Shown here: one piece after another, positions 44,542 to 55,202 of the stretch
Layout: each line of letters begins with the position of its first letter
How positions within the stretch are numbered: position 1 is the stretch's first letter
Assembly (NCBI GenBank): GCA_009809945.1
Contig: WTPW01000017.1
Location: 256,956 to 320,955, forward strand
Reading direction: 5' to 3'
From: Gigaspora margarita
Taxonomy: Eukaryota > Glomeromycota > Glomeromycetes > Diversisporales > Gigasporaceae
Length of the DNA stretch: 64,000 nucleotides
Position numbers and translations under genes: made by a program
Notes under the pieces: generated by a model
What the model was told of the DNA's origin: nothing
Seen by the model: the letters and a program-made list of their open reading frames with translations, nothing else
The model's database searches: none

Positions 44542-45337
44542 TTACCTTTGATACCAGTATTTGGCGTTATCTAACTCTCTTATTACACCAATTCCATTTC
44601 GATAACATTCTGCAACACTTGTCATTCCACTAACGTATTCCATCTCTGCTGATTTTCGATAATAATTGAATGCATTATTTTCATCCTTTTCAATTCCAAT
44701 TCCATATTGATAACAATTTCCTGCATTCACTGTTCCTCCTACATGTCCCATATCTGCTGATTTCATATAATAAATGAAGGCCTTGTGTTCATCTTTTTCA
44801 ACACCAATTCCACAACATCCACCACCACGTTTTCCATTAGTGTCACCCATCTCTGCTGATTTTTGAAGGTAAATAAATGCCTTATGTTCATCTTTTTCAG
44901 TTCAAACTCCGAAAAATAGCAGACTCCAACTTCATAAAATCCAAGAGCACATCCCATTCCTGCAGATTTTTGATAATAAATGAATGCTTTACGTTCATCC
45001 TTTTCAATCCATTTACCAAAACGATAACAATATGCAAGAATAATTTGAGCCATAGGATTGATTTGATAATTAATAATATTAATTGGGGTTTGCTTTTTCT
45101 TTATTAAAAATTGTTCTAATATTTCAAGAATTAAACCAGGATTTTTGGTTTCCAATGTTTTTTCTTCATGTAGATTATACATTTCTTTGGCAATTTCATT
45201 AATAGAATCCTGTGATAAATCATGAAACTTGTTATCATCTAAATACAACTGTGTATTATTGTAGGCCACTTGAGTAATATATAATGAGCTGACGATTTTT
45301 TCTTGCTAATTTCAAATGAGTTATTGTAATTGGACAT
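44542..45337 (-). pseudogene. Sel1-repeat pseudogene (cassette A)
   Basis: Aligns end to end with the intact gene at 51413-52231. The ATG is conserved at 45337. A lost base near 45313 shifts the N-terminus; a 15-bp deletion removes the FCVND codons (about 45072); a lost A near 44916 shifts the frame in the second repeat. The remaining halves read LYLDDNKFHDLSQDSINEIA...YCYRFGKWIEKDE and GIGVEKDEHKAFIYYMKSADMG...KYWYQR. The five repeats are otherwise all there, so inactivation looks recent. Confidence 0.9.
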
Positions 45338-45655
45338 TTTGATGTTGTTACTATTTGGTTCGGAAGAGCGAGTTGCAACGATTACTAAAAAGGAAGAGAA
45401 GGTTAGAAAAATAATATGAGAAGATTGTGTATGTCTATCTCACGAACTCAAGTGATGAGGTAACAAGGGAAGTTGATTTTAATAAAAAGAGATGATTGAA
45501 TTAATTTATAATCATGGGACTACGAAGTATAAACGGATAAGAAAGAGAATAAAAAAAATATATTTAAATACAGCTTAAAACATTCTCATGTCTTAAATAG
45601 AATAAGGAAGTCTATAGAACTTTATTATAGCCAAATTTAAAGGATATTTATACGT
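45338..45655 (-). promoter_or_regulatory. Conserved upstream region of the Sel1 cassette (A)
   Basis: About 320 bp shared with 52232-52575 (B) and 23004-23330 (C). The shared parts are ACTATTTGGTTCGGAAGAGCG next to the ATG, ACTCAAGTGATGAG, and GAACTTTATTATAGCCAAAT followed by TAAAGGATATTTATACGTGT. On the gene strand the last part reads ACGTATAAATATCC, a TATA-like box, but more than 300 bp from the ATG. Function is inferred from conservation alone; recent duplication explains some of it. Confidence 0.5.
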
Positions 45656-45663
45656 GTTTCAGA

Positions 45664-45854
45664 CAGTGTTTTCGGCACTGGGGTTTCGGTATCGCCCAAA
45701 ATCCGAAATTGCCGAAACCTCCGAAATGGGCGAAACCGAAACTGGGCGAAACCGAAACATCCGAAACCTCCGAAACCTCCGAAATGGGCGAAACCTTCCG
45801 AAACTGGGCGAAACCAAACCTTCAACCTTTCTTGAACAGAATAATATGGTAATT

Positions 45855-45885
<31 letters not shown>

Positions 45886-46189
45886 TAAAAATAAAAAATA
45901 ATAAAAAAAATATTTAACCCACAAACTGACGAATATTTCGTGAATAAAAAAAGAAAAAAATCAAAATCCGAAAATTCAAAATAAAAACGGGTTAAATGTA
46001 ATTTATGCTCGTTATTTCACGTGATGCGGATTCTTGTGATTTTATTGGCTATTGGTTTCTGAACCCTTTCGCTTTAACCCGAAAAACTGGTAAAGGCCGC
46101 ATCTTTTTATGCGATAAATCCGAATTCTAAGTTCCTACCAATTTCCGATATCTCGGAAGTTTTGGAAGTTTCGCCCGGCCGAAACACTG
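45664..46189. mobile_element. hAT-type MITE, 526 bp, CCGAAACC arrays
   Basis: Ends CAGTGTTTTCGGC and, inverted, CAGTGTTTCGGCC. Flanks GTTTCAGA (45656-45663) and ATATCAGA (46190-46197) form a decayed 8-bp duplication. The sister locus (52575, TACGTGTCTTAAAACGAAG) lacks the insert. The left part holds about ten CCGAAAC / GGGCGAAACC motifs (45690-45815); the right end has a few inverted ones. An (ATA)n tract is at 45845-45885. The short frames across it are not genes. Confidence 0.8.
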
Positions 46190-46197
46190 ATATCAGA

Positions 46198-46481
46198 ACG
46201 AAGAAATTCGTAGTTTAGATTAAAATTTAGTGCAGTCTAGTGTTTGAGTTGGTAAAAATTTTGCCAATCGATTAGTTGTCAACTATAGTTGTAACTAATT
46301 GATTATTCATATTGCCCTAATTTTTTAACACCCTTAAACAACTCTCTTAAGATCGTGAGACGTGAATTTGCCAAATTTGCTTCTGTTGTTTGGTTAGTCA
46401 ATCGAATGTTTCACGAATTTAAAAGCGTTTTGTATGATAGTCTCAACTTCAAGAACAAGTGCAAGAATAAGTGCGAGTGTA
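46198..46481. other. Non-coding
   Basis: Continuation of the shared upstream region of cassette A to about 46240, then no recognisable feature. Confidence 0.45.
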
Positions 46482-46988
46482 GTGATACGGGCCGATGGAA
46501 AAATCATGGGCCGGGATCGATCATAAAAAATCTCAGGCCGGTCGACTGGGCCGACCTTTTTTCCTAGAATAGTTTTCTAATTAGAATTAGTCTCCATATC
46601 GATATCTTTATCAAATTTGTAAAAAGCTATCAAGTCATTCCTTGCCAAAATTCTAGTGATACTAAATTATTTAGTTTTTATTAGATTGTCTTTGAGAAAT
46701 TATAGCACGCTAATACTTTATGTTAATTAATTGTCGTGATACGGGCCGATGGAAAACCATAGGCCGGGTCGATCCTAAAAAAGTTCAGGCCGTTTGACCA
46801 GGCTGACCTTTTTGCTAGAATAATTTTTCTGATCCGTAGTCTCCATTTCGATATCGGCATCAAATTTGCAGAAAGCTATCAAGTCATTCCTTGCCAAAAG
46901 TCTAGTGATACTAAATTTTTTTAGTTTTTATTAGATTTGTCTTAGAGAAATTATGGCAAGTTAATACTTTATGTTAATTAACTGTCTA
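46482..46988. repeat. Tandem duplication, 254-bp period
   Basis: GTGATACGGGCCGATGGAAAA starts at 46482 and 46736. Both units contain GGCCGGG.TCGAT, TCATTCCTTGCCAAAA.TCTAG and end ACTTTATGTTAATTAA. About 85 percent alike by eye. At 47146-47178 GGCCGGGGTCAGTCCATCTCACTA looks like an inverted end (TAGTGAGATGG versus TAGTGATACGG at 46480). The whole 46480-47178 may therefore be a hAT-like element with an internal duplication; no target repeat was found. Confidence 0.75.
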
Positions 46989-47178
46989 TACAACTGAACA
47001 TACCCCACTTTATCATCTAAATTAGCGAACTGATGAATATCTACATTTTTTGTAAACTTGTTGGTTTTAGTTAATTTTAGTTAATTTCTTGACCAGAAAT
47101 ATGCTTTATCAGAGAACCGAACCTAACATTCTTTAATCGTTGGCCCGGATGTTAGGCCGGGGTCAGTCCATCTCACTA

Positions 47179-47899
47179 GTTCTTGCACTTGCTTCAAGTG
47201 CAAGAACTATTGATTGGTAATTCAAAATGCAATTTGTCGTAATGTAATAATCATTTATTACAAAAGTGTAATTGTAATCATAATTACGATAGTAATAATT
47301 ATGACATGTAATTATACCAGTACGTTCACGTTTCTTGTGTAACATGAAATGTTTCCGTTCAACTTTATTAATGTTCGCTATGCTGATTTTTGCAAAATCC
47401 TTTTTTGGAATAAGTAATGGCTTTCATTCTTCCAATTATAGTAAAAGTTAATATAACATCTATGCTAACTTCAAGTCATGACTGTGTGAATATTTCATGA
47501 TCAGGAATACTCCGTGCTTGTGTGAAAAAAAAATGAAAATAACGGCATAGTTGTTTTTCCATATACCTATTAGTGAAAATTTTATAAATAATGAATCCCC
47601 ACGAACTGGTGGTCTTCATTTTATGCATTTCAATTGTTTAAATAATTAATATCAGGATCATTATACATAATAGATCTATTGACTATGGGTATATAAAAAT
47701 GTATAAAAATTGAGGTATAACGAATCAAGAATATAAAATCGATTGGGTATTCCTATTATGATTTTAAAAATTGATTTTCATGCGTTATACGTGATTCATT
47801 TCTTTAATTTTAAGCAAACTAGATAGTGGAACATGATTACGAATGATTTTTGAAAGTTATTTCTCTGCCAACTCATTTTGTTGAGACCATAATGTTGAG
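47179..47899. other. AT-rich non-coding
   Basis: No gene seen. A short palindrome CTTGCACTTGCTTCAAGTGCAAG lies at 47182-47204. Confidence 0.5.
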
Positions 47900-48160
47900 A
47901 CCATAATGTTGACATGCTATTTCATTTAAAGCATATTTTTTTAATAAACGTATATTTGATATTATATATTTTTTACAATCCTTTTCTTAGACATGAATCA
48001 GACCAGCCCTTATGCTAAATTGGACCAATATTTGTCAAGAAAATGATTTTAGGATAATGTCTAAGAAAAGAATTATTGAAAGCATGTAATGTCGAGAATA
48101 TATCTTATCAAAAAAAATGTATGTGGATGAAATAGTATGTCAGCATTACAGTTTCAGAGG
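47900..48160. repeat. Foldback of about 255 bp
   Basis: TGTTGACATGCTATTTCAT...CTTTTCTTAGACAT pairs with ATGTCTAAGAAAAG...ATGAAATAGTATGTCAGCA. Arms about 95 bp, about 80 percent complementary. Confidence 0.75.
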
Positions 48161-48229
48161 AATGAGTTGGCATGGAAGTAGCTTTCAGGATTTGAGTAAC
48201 AACTGTGGATCACAAACTGTGTAAGGTTT

Positions 48230-48680
48230 ATAATAGAATTTTTTATAGCGATTCCAGTACAGACTAATTCAACCTTAACTATTTACTGTAGTTCGCGAGA
48301 TGGCAAGCAAGTTCTATAAGAGAATTTTCACAATTTCTTTGCAAGCTAACTCAACCTTTACAACACTAAAAAGCTTTATTCCTATACCAATTATCAATAC
48401 TATTACTCAAATCAACATTTTAAACAAGACTGCAACACAGCTTACTATTACAAAATATACACAACCAACTATAGAAACTCTACTGTACCAAACTAGCAGG
48501 CTAGAAAAAACCAATGATATCCAACTACTATATACTGTACACTATTCTTCATATACTCAATTATTCTATACTCATACTTCTTATACTTGTAGTATGCCTG
48601 ACCAATACCACAATAATATTAATAACAGATGTTCTCCTATTGACAAAACATTTAACTCGACTACAGCAAGCTGAATTTAC
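48230..48680 (+). pseudogene. LINE ORF2 3' fragment
   Basis: The plus-strand frame 48300-48674 reads ...TTLKSFIPIPIINTITQINI and NKTATQLTI. This parallels ETILKGLIPIPMIQSIQSFNISYKIASTTI near the C-terminus of the LINE ORF2 at about 31200-31130: same spacing, related residues. It is therefore a 5'-truncated scrap of a related LINE in the opposite orientation. No catalytic domains are present. Confidence 0.6.
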
Positions 48681-49725
48681 TAATTACTCATACTAATTTA
48701 TTTAATAATAAGGTTATTCAATCGAGGGCGCATTCGCTCATTTCATTTTGACGAACTTATGCAACGTAAACAGTCAATTCCCTTTATATCTTTATTTTTA
48801 TAAGTATCCTACTTCTAAAAGAACTTTTAATATATGAACTACTAATTCATGTCAACTATATGGATGAAATTTAAGAATTCAAATCTCAAAAGTTGGCTAT
48901 AAGTTGTATTTAGACAACTGGTTCTTTTATTATTTGACTTGTAAGTATATTTTAAAACTACAATATTTTAAATTGGTTCAAATTATTTATTTGTATTAGG
49001 TATGTAGATTTGTTTATAAATTCAATTATAGCAGAAGCTTATCTATCATTTTCTTAATATAGAACTTGGATACAAATTTTAGTGAATTTGGAAAGTGTAT
49101 ATTTTGTATATTCAATATTCGATAGTTTTTACAATTCGTATTAAATCTGTTTGCAGTTATTTTTAGTAATTTTAGAATATGTTTGACAATTTTTTTTGGG
49201 TTTGCCTCCAAAAAATTTAATAATCACGTAAAGAAAAGAATTGATAAAAGCACGAAAAATAAAGTTAAAAAATTGTCGAGGTTAGAATATCAGGCGGCTG
49301 TGTCTCTATTGGTGATTATGCCGGGATTTTAGATCACTAGATGTATTTTAAAACCAGACAAATAAATTTTTACCACGTTTATTATGCCGTAAATAAGCAT
49401 CTTTTTATACTATACTTCAACATAAGATATGTTCTTTAATAAATTCCATGTATTATAATAGTAAGTGTCTTTAAAAATGCGTATGCAAAATATGATGCTG
49501 AATATTTGACTACAAAATGTAAAAAAATTGATATTAACCTTTTAATTTATAAGTGAGATTGTTAAATACGTACGATTATCTAAGGCATTCTATTATCTTA
49601 CTTACTAATGACTAATGAGATTTGCATATTTTTTTGTTTCAACATTTAGATTGCTTTCGTTAATCAAATATTCGGTATTTCTAATTCACTCAATTTACTT
49701 CCTATAAAAAAGAATATCAAGAAAT
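48681..49725. other. AT-rich non-coding
   Basis: No gene or clear repeat seen. Confidence 0.5.
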
Positions 49726-50905
49726 TCATAATATAGAATGATATATTCTATTATTAAATAACCAAAATTTATAATTACCCTGATATTTATAACTACTATT
49801 AAATGAAATAAATCTACTTCTATAATCTGATTCAATATCTATTTGCATATCTTTATTTTTTATATATATTAGTTTTTTATCAGATTCAGATAATTCCAAT
49901 AAGATACTTTCATTATTCTGCATTCTACAAAAGTATCATAAATTTCTTTTGCTGTTGGTCGTTTTTTTGGATCCATGTTCCAACATTTCTTCATTAAATC
50001 CGCATTACATATAGCTGTATTTTCATAAATATGTGGTTGTAAACCATTACATACTTGTAATTGGAATTGTAATTCTGATTTTTGCTCAAAGGGAATAGGT
50101 TTGCCATATAAAATTTCCCACATAATCATACCAAATGAATAAATATCAGTTTCTTTAGTGTATGGATGTTGCTTCAAGACTTCAGGAGCAATATATGGTA
50201 AAATTCCATAAATTCCATCTGAATTTGATTTTGAAGCAATATTAGCAGTTATCGAAAGCCCTAAATCTGCGATGTATGCACCTTTTAAACTATTTAATAA
50301 AATATTTCCACTATGTAAATCACGATGAATAAGATCTTGAGAATGAATTATCTGAAGATCATATGCTATACATTGTAACATATTTAATTTATCTCTCCAA
50401 TCCATTTGTGCTATGGTATGTAGATTTTTTCGCAAGCAACCTACTAAAGCATATTCCATGACAAGGAAATAATTTTTAGAATCTTTATCTTTTGATACAC
50501 CGATACAACTTAAAAATGTTGGATCTTTAAGACCGATATCACAATACGCTTTTAACTTGTTATTAAAGGAAATATATATTTGAATTGTTAATTTTATAAC
50601 AATCATGAAATATGATAAATCATGAATAATATAATTAATAAAGCAATTAATAAAGATTACCTCTCTTATAAATTCTTTATGAAAAGTATTTGATTCATGA
50701 AATAATTTAAGTGCAACAAGTCTGTCTAAATGTTGATATTTATCAAACCATACAGCACGGTATACAGTTGCAAAACCACCCCTACCTATAATTTCAATAT
50801 CTAGAAATCCATCAAAAGAAATCCAAGATAACCGATATTTGCTTTCGAAAAATATTTTTTTCAAATCATCTTCAATTTCTAAATTATGTATCCATTCGTC
50901 TTTAA
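49726..50905 (-). CDS. TKL-type protein kinase (cassette B)
   Basis: Exon 50905-50661, a 105-bp intron (50660-50556, GTAATC...AACAAG, in frame and so readable through) and exon 50555 to about 49926. Glycine loop GRGGFATVY, VALK lysine, EYALVGCLR hinge, catalytic HRDLHSGNILL, ADLGLS (DLG in place of DFG), PYIAPEV and DIYSFGMIMWEILYGKP are all present, so catalysis is plausible: ATP-dependent Ser/Thr or Tyr phosphorylation, cytosolic, substrate unknown. The exon opens with VKDEWIHNLEIEDDL after an acceptor at 50906; an intron 50983-50906 and at least one more 5' exon are implied but unresolved. At the C-terminus the frame after YDTFVEC jumps: QNNESILLELSESDKKLIYI continues in another frame (49923-49726), as if one base were missing. 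Confidence 0.8.
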
Positions 50906-50983
50906 CTAAAATTTATTTATATGTATAATTCAATTAATAAAATATCAGATATTATATAATAACTTAAATATGATAGATAATAC

Positions 50984-51412
50984 CTAAAGATAAATAATTT
51001 TCTCTGCTTCTTCAATTTGCAATGCAAATGTATAAATATATAATATCGAGCATATAATGAACCCTATTGTAGTATTGTAATTTGTTACACTGGAGATAGG
51101 GTTGGCAATAGAGCTTGATAGTTACTAAAATGAGTCGAAAAACTAATATCAATTTATTCCATTCGGAGCTCCGTTGATCCATTCACAGTTCCATTGCTAA
51201 CCCAACCTGGAGAGTACCAATCGAATACCAAGATCAGTTGTAATGATTTGTCTTAATCCGAGATACCACTTATAAGATTACTTTTTAAATATTTTATAGG
51301 TCATTTTCTTGACCAAATTTTATTTTAACTCTGATCTTAAAATAATTTATTTTGTGGTTTCAATTACATCTGATCTTACGATTGTACAATACTGCTGCTC
51401 AAAATTAAAATT
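50984..51412. other. Region between Sel1 gene B and kinase B
   Basis: Probably holds the 5' exon(s) and promoter of the kinase. It is collinear with 43440-44541 of cassette A, apart from the MITE there. TTACACTGGAGATAGGGTTGG (51086) is the empty-site reference. Confidence 0.5.
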
Positions 51413-52231
51413 TTACCTTTGATACCAGTATTTGGCACTATCTAGCTCTCTTCTTACACCAATTCCATTTCGATAACATTCTGCAACACTGATCATTCCA
51501 CTAGCGTATCCCATATCTGCTGATTTTCGATAATAAATGAATGCTTTATTTTCATCCTTTTCAATTCCAATTCCATATTGATAAAAGTTGCCAACATTCA
51601 ATGTTCCTCCTGCATGTCCCATATCAGCAGATTTCTGATAATAAATGAAGACCTTATGTTCATCTTTTTCAACACCAATTCCATGATGATAACAACATCC
51701 AGTACCACGTGTTCCATTAGCGTCACCCATCTCTGCTGATTTTTGAAGGTAAATAAATGCCTTATGCTCATCTTTTTCAGTTCCAACTCCGAAAAAATAA
51801 CAGGCTCCAACTTTATAAAATCCAAGAGCACATCCCATTCCTGCAGATTTTTGATAATAAATGAATGCTTTACGTTCATCCTTTTCAATCCATTTACCAA
51901 AACGATAACAATCTGCAAGAATAATTTGAGCCATAGGATTGATTTGATCATTTACGCAAAAATTAATAATATTAATTGGGTTTTGCTTTTTCTTTATTAA
52001 AAATTGTTCTAATATTTCAAGAATCAAACCAGGATTTTTGGTTTCCAATGTTTTTTTTTCATGTAGATTATACATTTCTTTGGCAATTTCATTAATAGAA
52101 TCCTGTGATAAATCATGAAACTTGTTATCTTCTAAATACAACTGTGTATTATTGTAGGCCACTTGAGTAATATCTAATGAGCTGACGATTTTTTCTTGCT
52201 GATTTACAAATGAGTTATTGTAATTGGACAT
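51413..52231 (-). CDS. Sel1-repeat protein (cassette B)
   Basis: 272 residues from the ATG at 52231 to a TAA at 51413. The N-terminal 100 residues are helical and repeat-free (LSQDSINEIAKEMYNLHEKK, LEILEQFLIKKKQ). Then come five Sel1-like repeats of 36 residues starting with DCYRFGKWIEKDERKAFIYY, with the usual GIGVEKDEHKAFIYYQKSADMG pattern; the last ends RRELDSAKYWYQR. An alpha/alpha solenoid scaffold is expected; the partner is not known, though the kinase lies next downstream on the same strand (about 500 bp from stop to kinase). No signal peptide or membrane span. Intact relative to copies A and C. Confidence 0.88.
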   Translation of the reverse strand: MSNYNNSFVNQQEKIVSSLDITQVAYNNTQLYLEDNKFHDLSQDSINEIAKEMYNLHEKKTLETKNPGLILEILEQFLIKKKQNPINIINFCVNDQINPMAQIILADCYRFGKWIEKDERKAFIYYQKSAGMGCALGFYKVGACYFFGVGTEKDEHKAFIYLQKSAEMGDANGTRGTGCCYHHGIGVEKDEHKVFIYYQKSADMGHAGGTLNVGNFYQYGIGIEKDENKAFIYYRKSADMGYASGMISVAECYRNGIGVRRELDSAKYWYQR

Positions 52232-52575
52232 TTTGATGTTGTTACTATTTGGTTCGGAAGAGCGAGTTACGACGATCGCTGAAAAGGAAGGGATGGTTAG
52301 AAAAATAATACGAGGAAATTGTGTAAGTCTATATCACGAACTCAAATGATGAGATGACAGGGAAGTTTATTTTAATAAAAAGAGATGATTGAATTGATTT
52401 ATAATAATGGAATGACGAAGTATTAAACGGATAAGCAAGAGAACATTAACGAATAAGAAAAATAAAAGTATTTAAATACGATATAAAACTTAAAATATTC
52501 TCATGTCTTAAAAAGAATAAGGAAAGCTATAGAACTTTATTATAGCCAAATTTAAAGGATATTTATACGTGTCTT
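52232..52575 (-). promoter_or_regulatory. Conserved upstream region of the Sel1 cassette (B)
   Basis: Shared with 45338-45655 and 23004-23330. It includes the TATA-like ACGTATAAATATCC on the gene strand at about 52557-52570 and GAACTTTATTATAGCC. After 52575 the similarity with A continues for about 50 bp (AACGAAGA.ATT.G.AGTTTAGATT) beyond the MITE inserted in A. Confidence 0.5.
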
Positions 52576-53004
52576 AAAACGAAGATATTTGCAGTTTAGA
52601 TTGAAATTCAGTGTTGACCATAACATTATCAAATAAGGGGGTCGTTTAAAGCATCGTAACGGTGAAAATCAAGAAATTACACATGTCAATTCAGAATCGA
52701 CGTAAATTCATAAATGATGAGGAAAATATTACACCCGAATTTTTAAAATCTGTTATATATATTAGCGTTAAGGTTAGAATTATAGCTGATCAGTATAGGT
52801 TTCAAAAAATCAGCCTGTACTATATTGAACTGCTCATCTATATTATGATCTGCTATACTTTCGGTATAAAGATAACCTAATGGGGTGTAAAATGCCCGTA
52901 TTCCGGATTACAAAATTCTGATTATTCATACTGATGATTTACCATAATTACCAATCGGTTAAGGTTGATTTGGTACTATCGTGATTAAATAATTGTTAAT
53001 GAAT
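52576..53004. other. Non-coding
   Basis: A 72-codon plus-strand frame (52662-52880) has no recognisable content. No repeat seen. Confidence 0.45.
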
Positions 53005-53240
53005 TTTTGTTTTGTCTCTCATTTATGAGTATATAGTCATAAAGGCATAAATGGGTATTGTCCTTCTGCCATCGAGCAACCTACGCAGTTTTACTAAGCA
53101 TCGGTTTTTCTTTTCCTTGCTTTGCTTTTTTTTTTTTTTATTTTGACAAGCTATTCGTGACTGTCGTCCCGACAGGCCACTGTAGCTGTGGTAACTCTCC
53201 ACAAAAAATTTTACCCCTCCCGTGACTTTTATCCAATGCA
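53005..53240. repeat. Dispersed repeat with TGACTGTCGTCCCGACAGGCCA, copy 2
   Basis: Collinear with 24360-24730: TGTCTCTCATTT, TCCTTCTGCCATCGAGCAACC, TACGCAGTTTT, GTGACTGTCGTCCCGACAGG (53157). Then TTAGGGTTAGGG (53249) and related GTTAGGGG follow. Confidence 0.65.
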
Positions 53241-53613
53241 ACCCCTTAGGGTTAGGGTGAGATTAGGGTGAAGTCACGTTAGGGGTAAACTCATTTATTA
53301 ATGTTTTTGTGGGAAATCTATAGGCGTTGGCCACTGTTACCACGTCAGCAGGTCACGAATTAACTGCGGCCGTACTGCCAATCTGCGATTTCTGGCAGAT
53401 CAGCTGATTGTGTCGGATCAGAAGGAACTAACGTAACGGACCGATATGTAGTAAATTGCAGAGATCAAAGAAATGGCATAAATGATTGATCGAACATTTA
53501 TGGTAAAAATGCCATTTCTTGTTAATATAGAATATTTTATTATATATATGGGCGATATTCGCTCCACTTTGTAGGCATGTTTGCCATGATCTTATAATCA
53601 TATTAATAAAGGA
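53241..53613. other. Non-coding
   Basis: TTAGGGTTAGGGTGAGATTAGGG at 53249-53271 is telomere-like but too short to be a telomere. No gene. Confidence 0.45.
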
Positions 53614-55202
53614 CTAGTGATGGGCAAATCCCGATTTTTTTAAAAATCCCGCGCGGGATGCGGGATCTCGCGCGGAATCCGCGCGGGATTCGCGGGATCG
53701 AGTAGAGTTTCTGGATTTTTTTCACGATTAATAAATAAATAACATATCGGCGGATTTGATCAATATAAATAAACCCATTAGATAAGCCAACCCATTAGAT
53801 CTTAGAGATAAGGTGGTTTGATTTGCAAAATTATATGAAAATCGGGGTTTTGAAAAAAGGTCCAATTCTGTAAATCCGCCGATATGAACATATATACTAT
53901 ATATATCATCACAAGGAGTGTAATTTCTCGTTAAAATAATAATCATTTCTTATAAATCTTACAGCATTGATTACAAATAAAAATGCTTATATAGACTTTA
54001 CCTACTTTTAAAACATAATTATTAAATTCATCAATTCAGATTTGCCTAAATTTTATCAATTTTTTAAAATATTATTATATAAATATATATTTAAAAAGTA
54101 TAATGGTAACACAGCGATAAAATCATAAGCGTATAAAAATTTATAAGTATTCAGGTGTATAATCAGGTATAAAGTACTAAAATTATAAGTGATCAAGTAC
54201 TGTGCATACGTACAAAAATTTATAACTAGGTTATATACATTAGAGATTAGGTCCGTATAAAATTTCTACTCCGGATAACCGACCCGTATAACAAACTCTT
54301 AACCGGATAACAACCCGGTTAACTCGAATAACCCGGTTAACCCGACTAACCGGTTAAGATATCAAAAAAAAAACTTAGCATACCTTATTATTAATTTACG
54401 AAAATCAAATAATAATTCGGAGTTCTTAATTTAGGTCATTTAAAAAAGTCACAGTAATGAGCTAATGTAAAAAGATAGAACTGGCTAACGCTAATATAAC
54501 GGTATATAATGCAAATAAATCGGGTTATTTCACGACTTAAAAATATTCGAATCAATGAACCCAACTTGGGTTCAAATGACATCGTGAATCGCATTTAATT
54601 TGATAAACCGGTTTGTTTTATTTATTTTCTAATTTCGATTTCTTATCTGGGTTAACCGGTTAACGAAGTTTCTACCCGGATAAGAGTGCTTATACGGGTT
54701 ACCCGGGTAATCCTTATCCGGGCCTAATCTCTAATATACATATAAAAATCCATAAACGACTCATAAGAAATTCATAATCGCGCTTATAATTTCTACTCAA
54801 ATAGTCTATAATCATCTAAATCACATAAATGATTTGCTCGAATTTATTTAACCTTATCACTCATATGAAATAATCACTGAAATTGGAGATTTTCGCCCAT
54901 ATGGTACACAATATTCTTGGTGGTCTAGATTCCCACTTTATTAATAATGATAATTTAAAAAATTTATTTCAACGTACAGTTTGCGCATTATCTCTGTACA
55001 TACGAATATATGTGGAACGAGAAATAAATAAAAAGTTAATCATGTAAGTAAATCAAATATAATTAGGAATTGGCCCACTTATGTTAAAGCAGGCCAGATG
55101 ATTTGTTAATGCGGGCCAGAAGATATGCTAACGCAGGCCAAATAATCTTATACTAAAAATCCCGCGCGGGATCACGCGCGGATCCCGCGCGTTGCCCATC
55201 AC
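53614..55202. mobile_element. TIR element, 1.6 kb, with CCCGCGCGGGAT arrays
   Basis: Ends AGTGATGGGCAA (53614) and TTGCCCATCACT (55202). Both subterminal regions are CCCGCGCGGGAT/ATCCGCGCGGGAT arrays, extreme CpG islands in this AT-rich DNA. A hAT-style end, but the flanks carry no matching 8-bp repeat. It contains a nested hAT MITE (54241-54733). No transposase. Confidence 0.75.
54241..54733. mobile_element. hAT-type MITE, 493 bp, AACCGGATAAC arrays
   Basis: Ends TAGAGATTAGG and CCTAATCTCTA; similarity extends to ..CCGKATAA. The perfect 8-bp direct repeat ATATACAT lies at 54233-54240 and 54734-54741. The subterminal regions hold AACCGGATAAC, AACCCGGTTAAC and ACCCGGATAAG motifs. It is inserted in the element at 53614-55202. 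Its TIR resembles TAGAGATGG of 20007-21550. Confidence 0.92.

Noticed and set aside
50905-51413. Sel1 protein and kinase as one fused gene
   Set aside because: A stop ends the Sel1 frame (TAA at 51413), about 430 bp of non-coding-looking sequence follows, and the Sel1 part would be N-terminal, opposite to the usual order recalled for such fusions.
52662-52880. 72-codon plus-strand frame
   Set aside because: No recognisable content and not conserved beside the sister cassette.
53249-53271. Telomeric repeat TTAGGGTTAGGG
   Set aside because: Only two exact units. Similar short runs occur inside MITEs at 57191, 58186 and 62828, so it is not a telomere or clear interstitial telomere.
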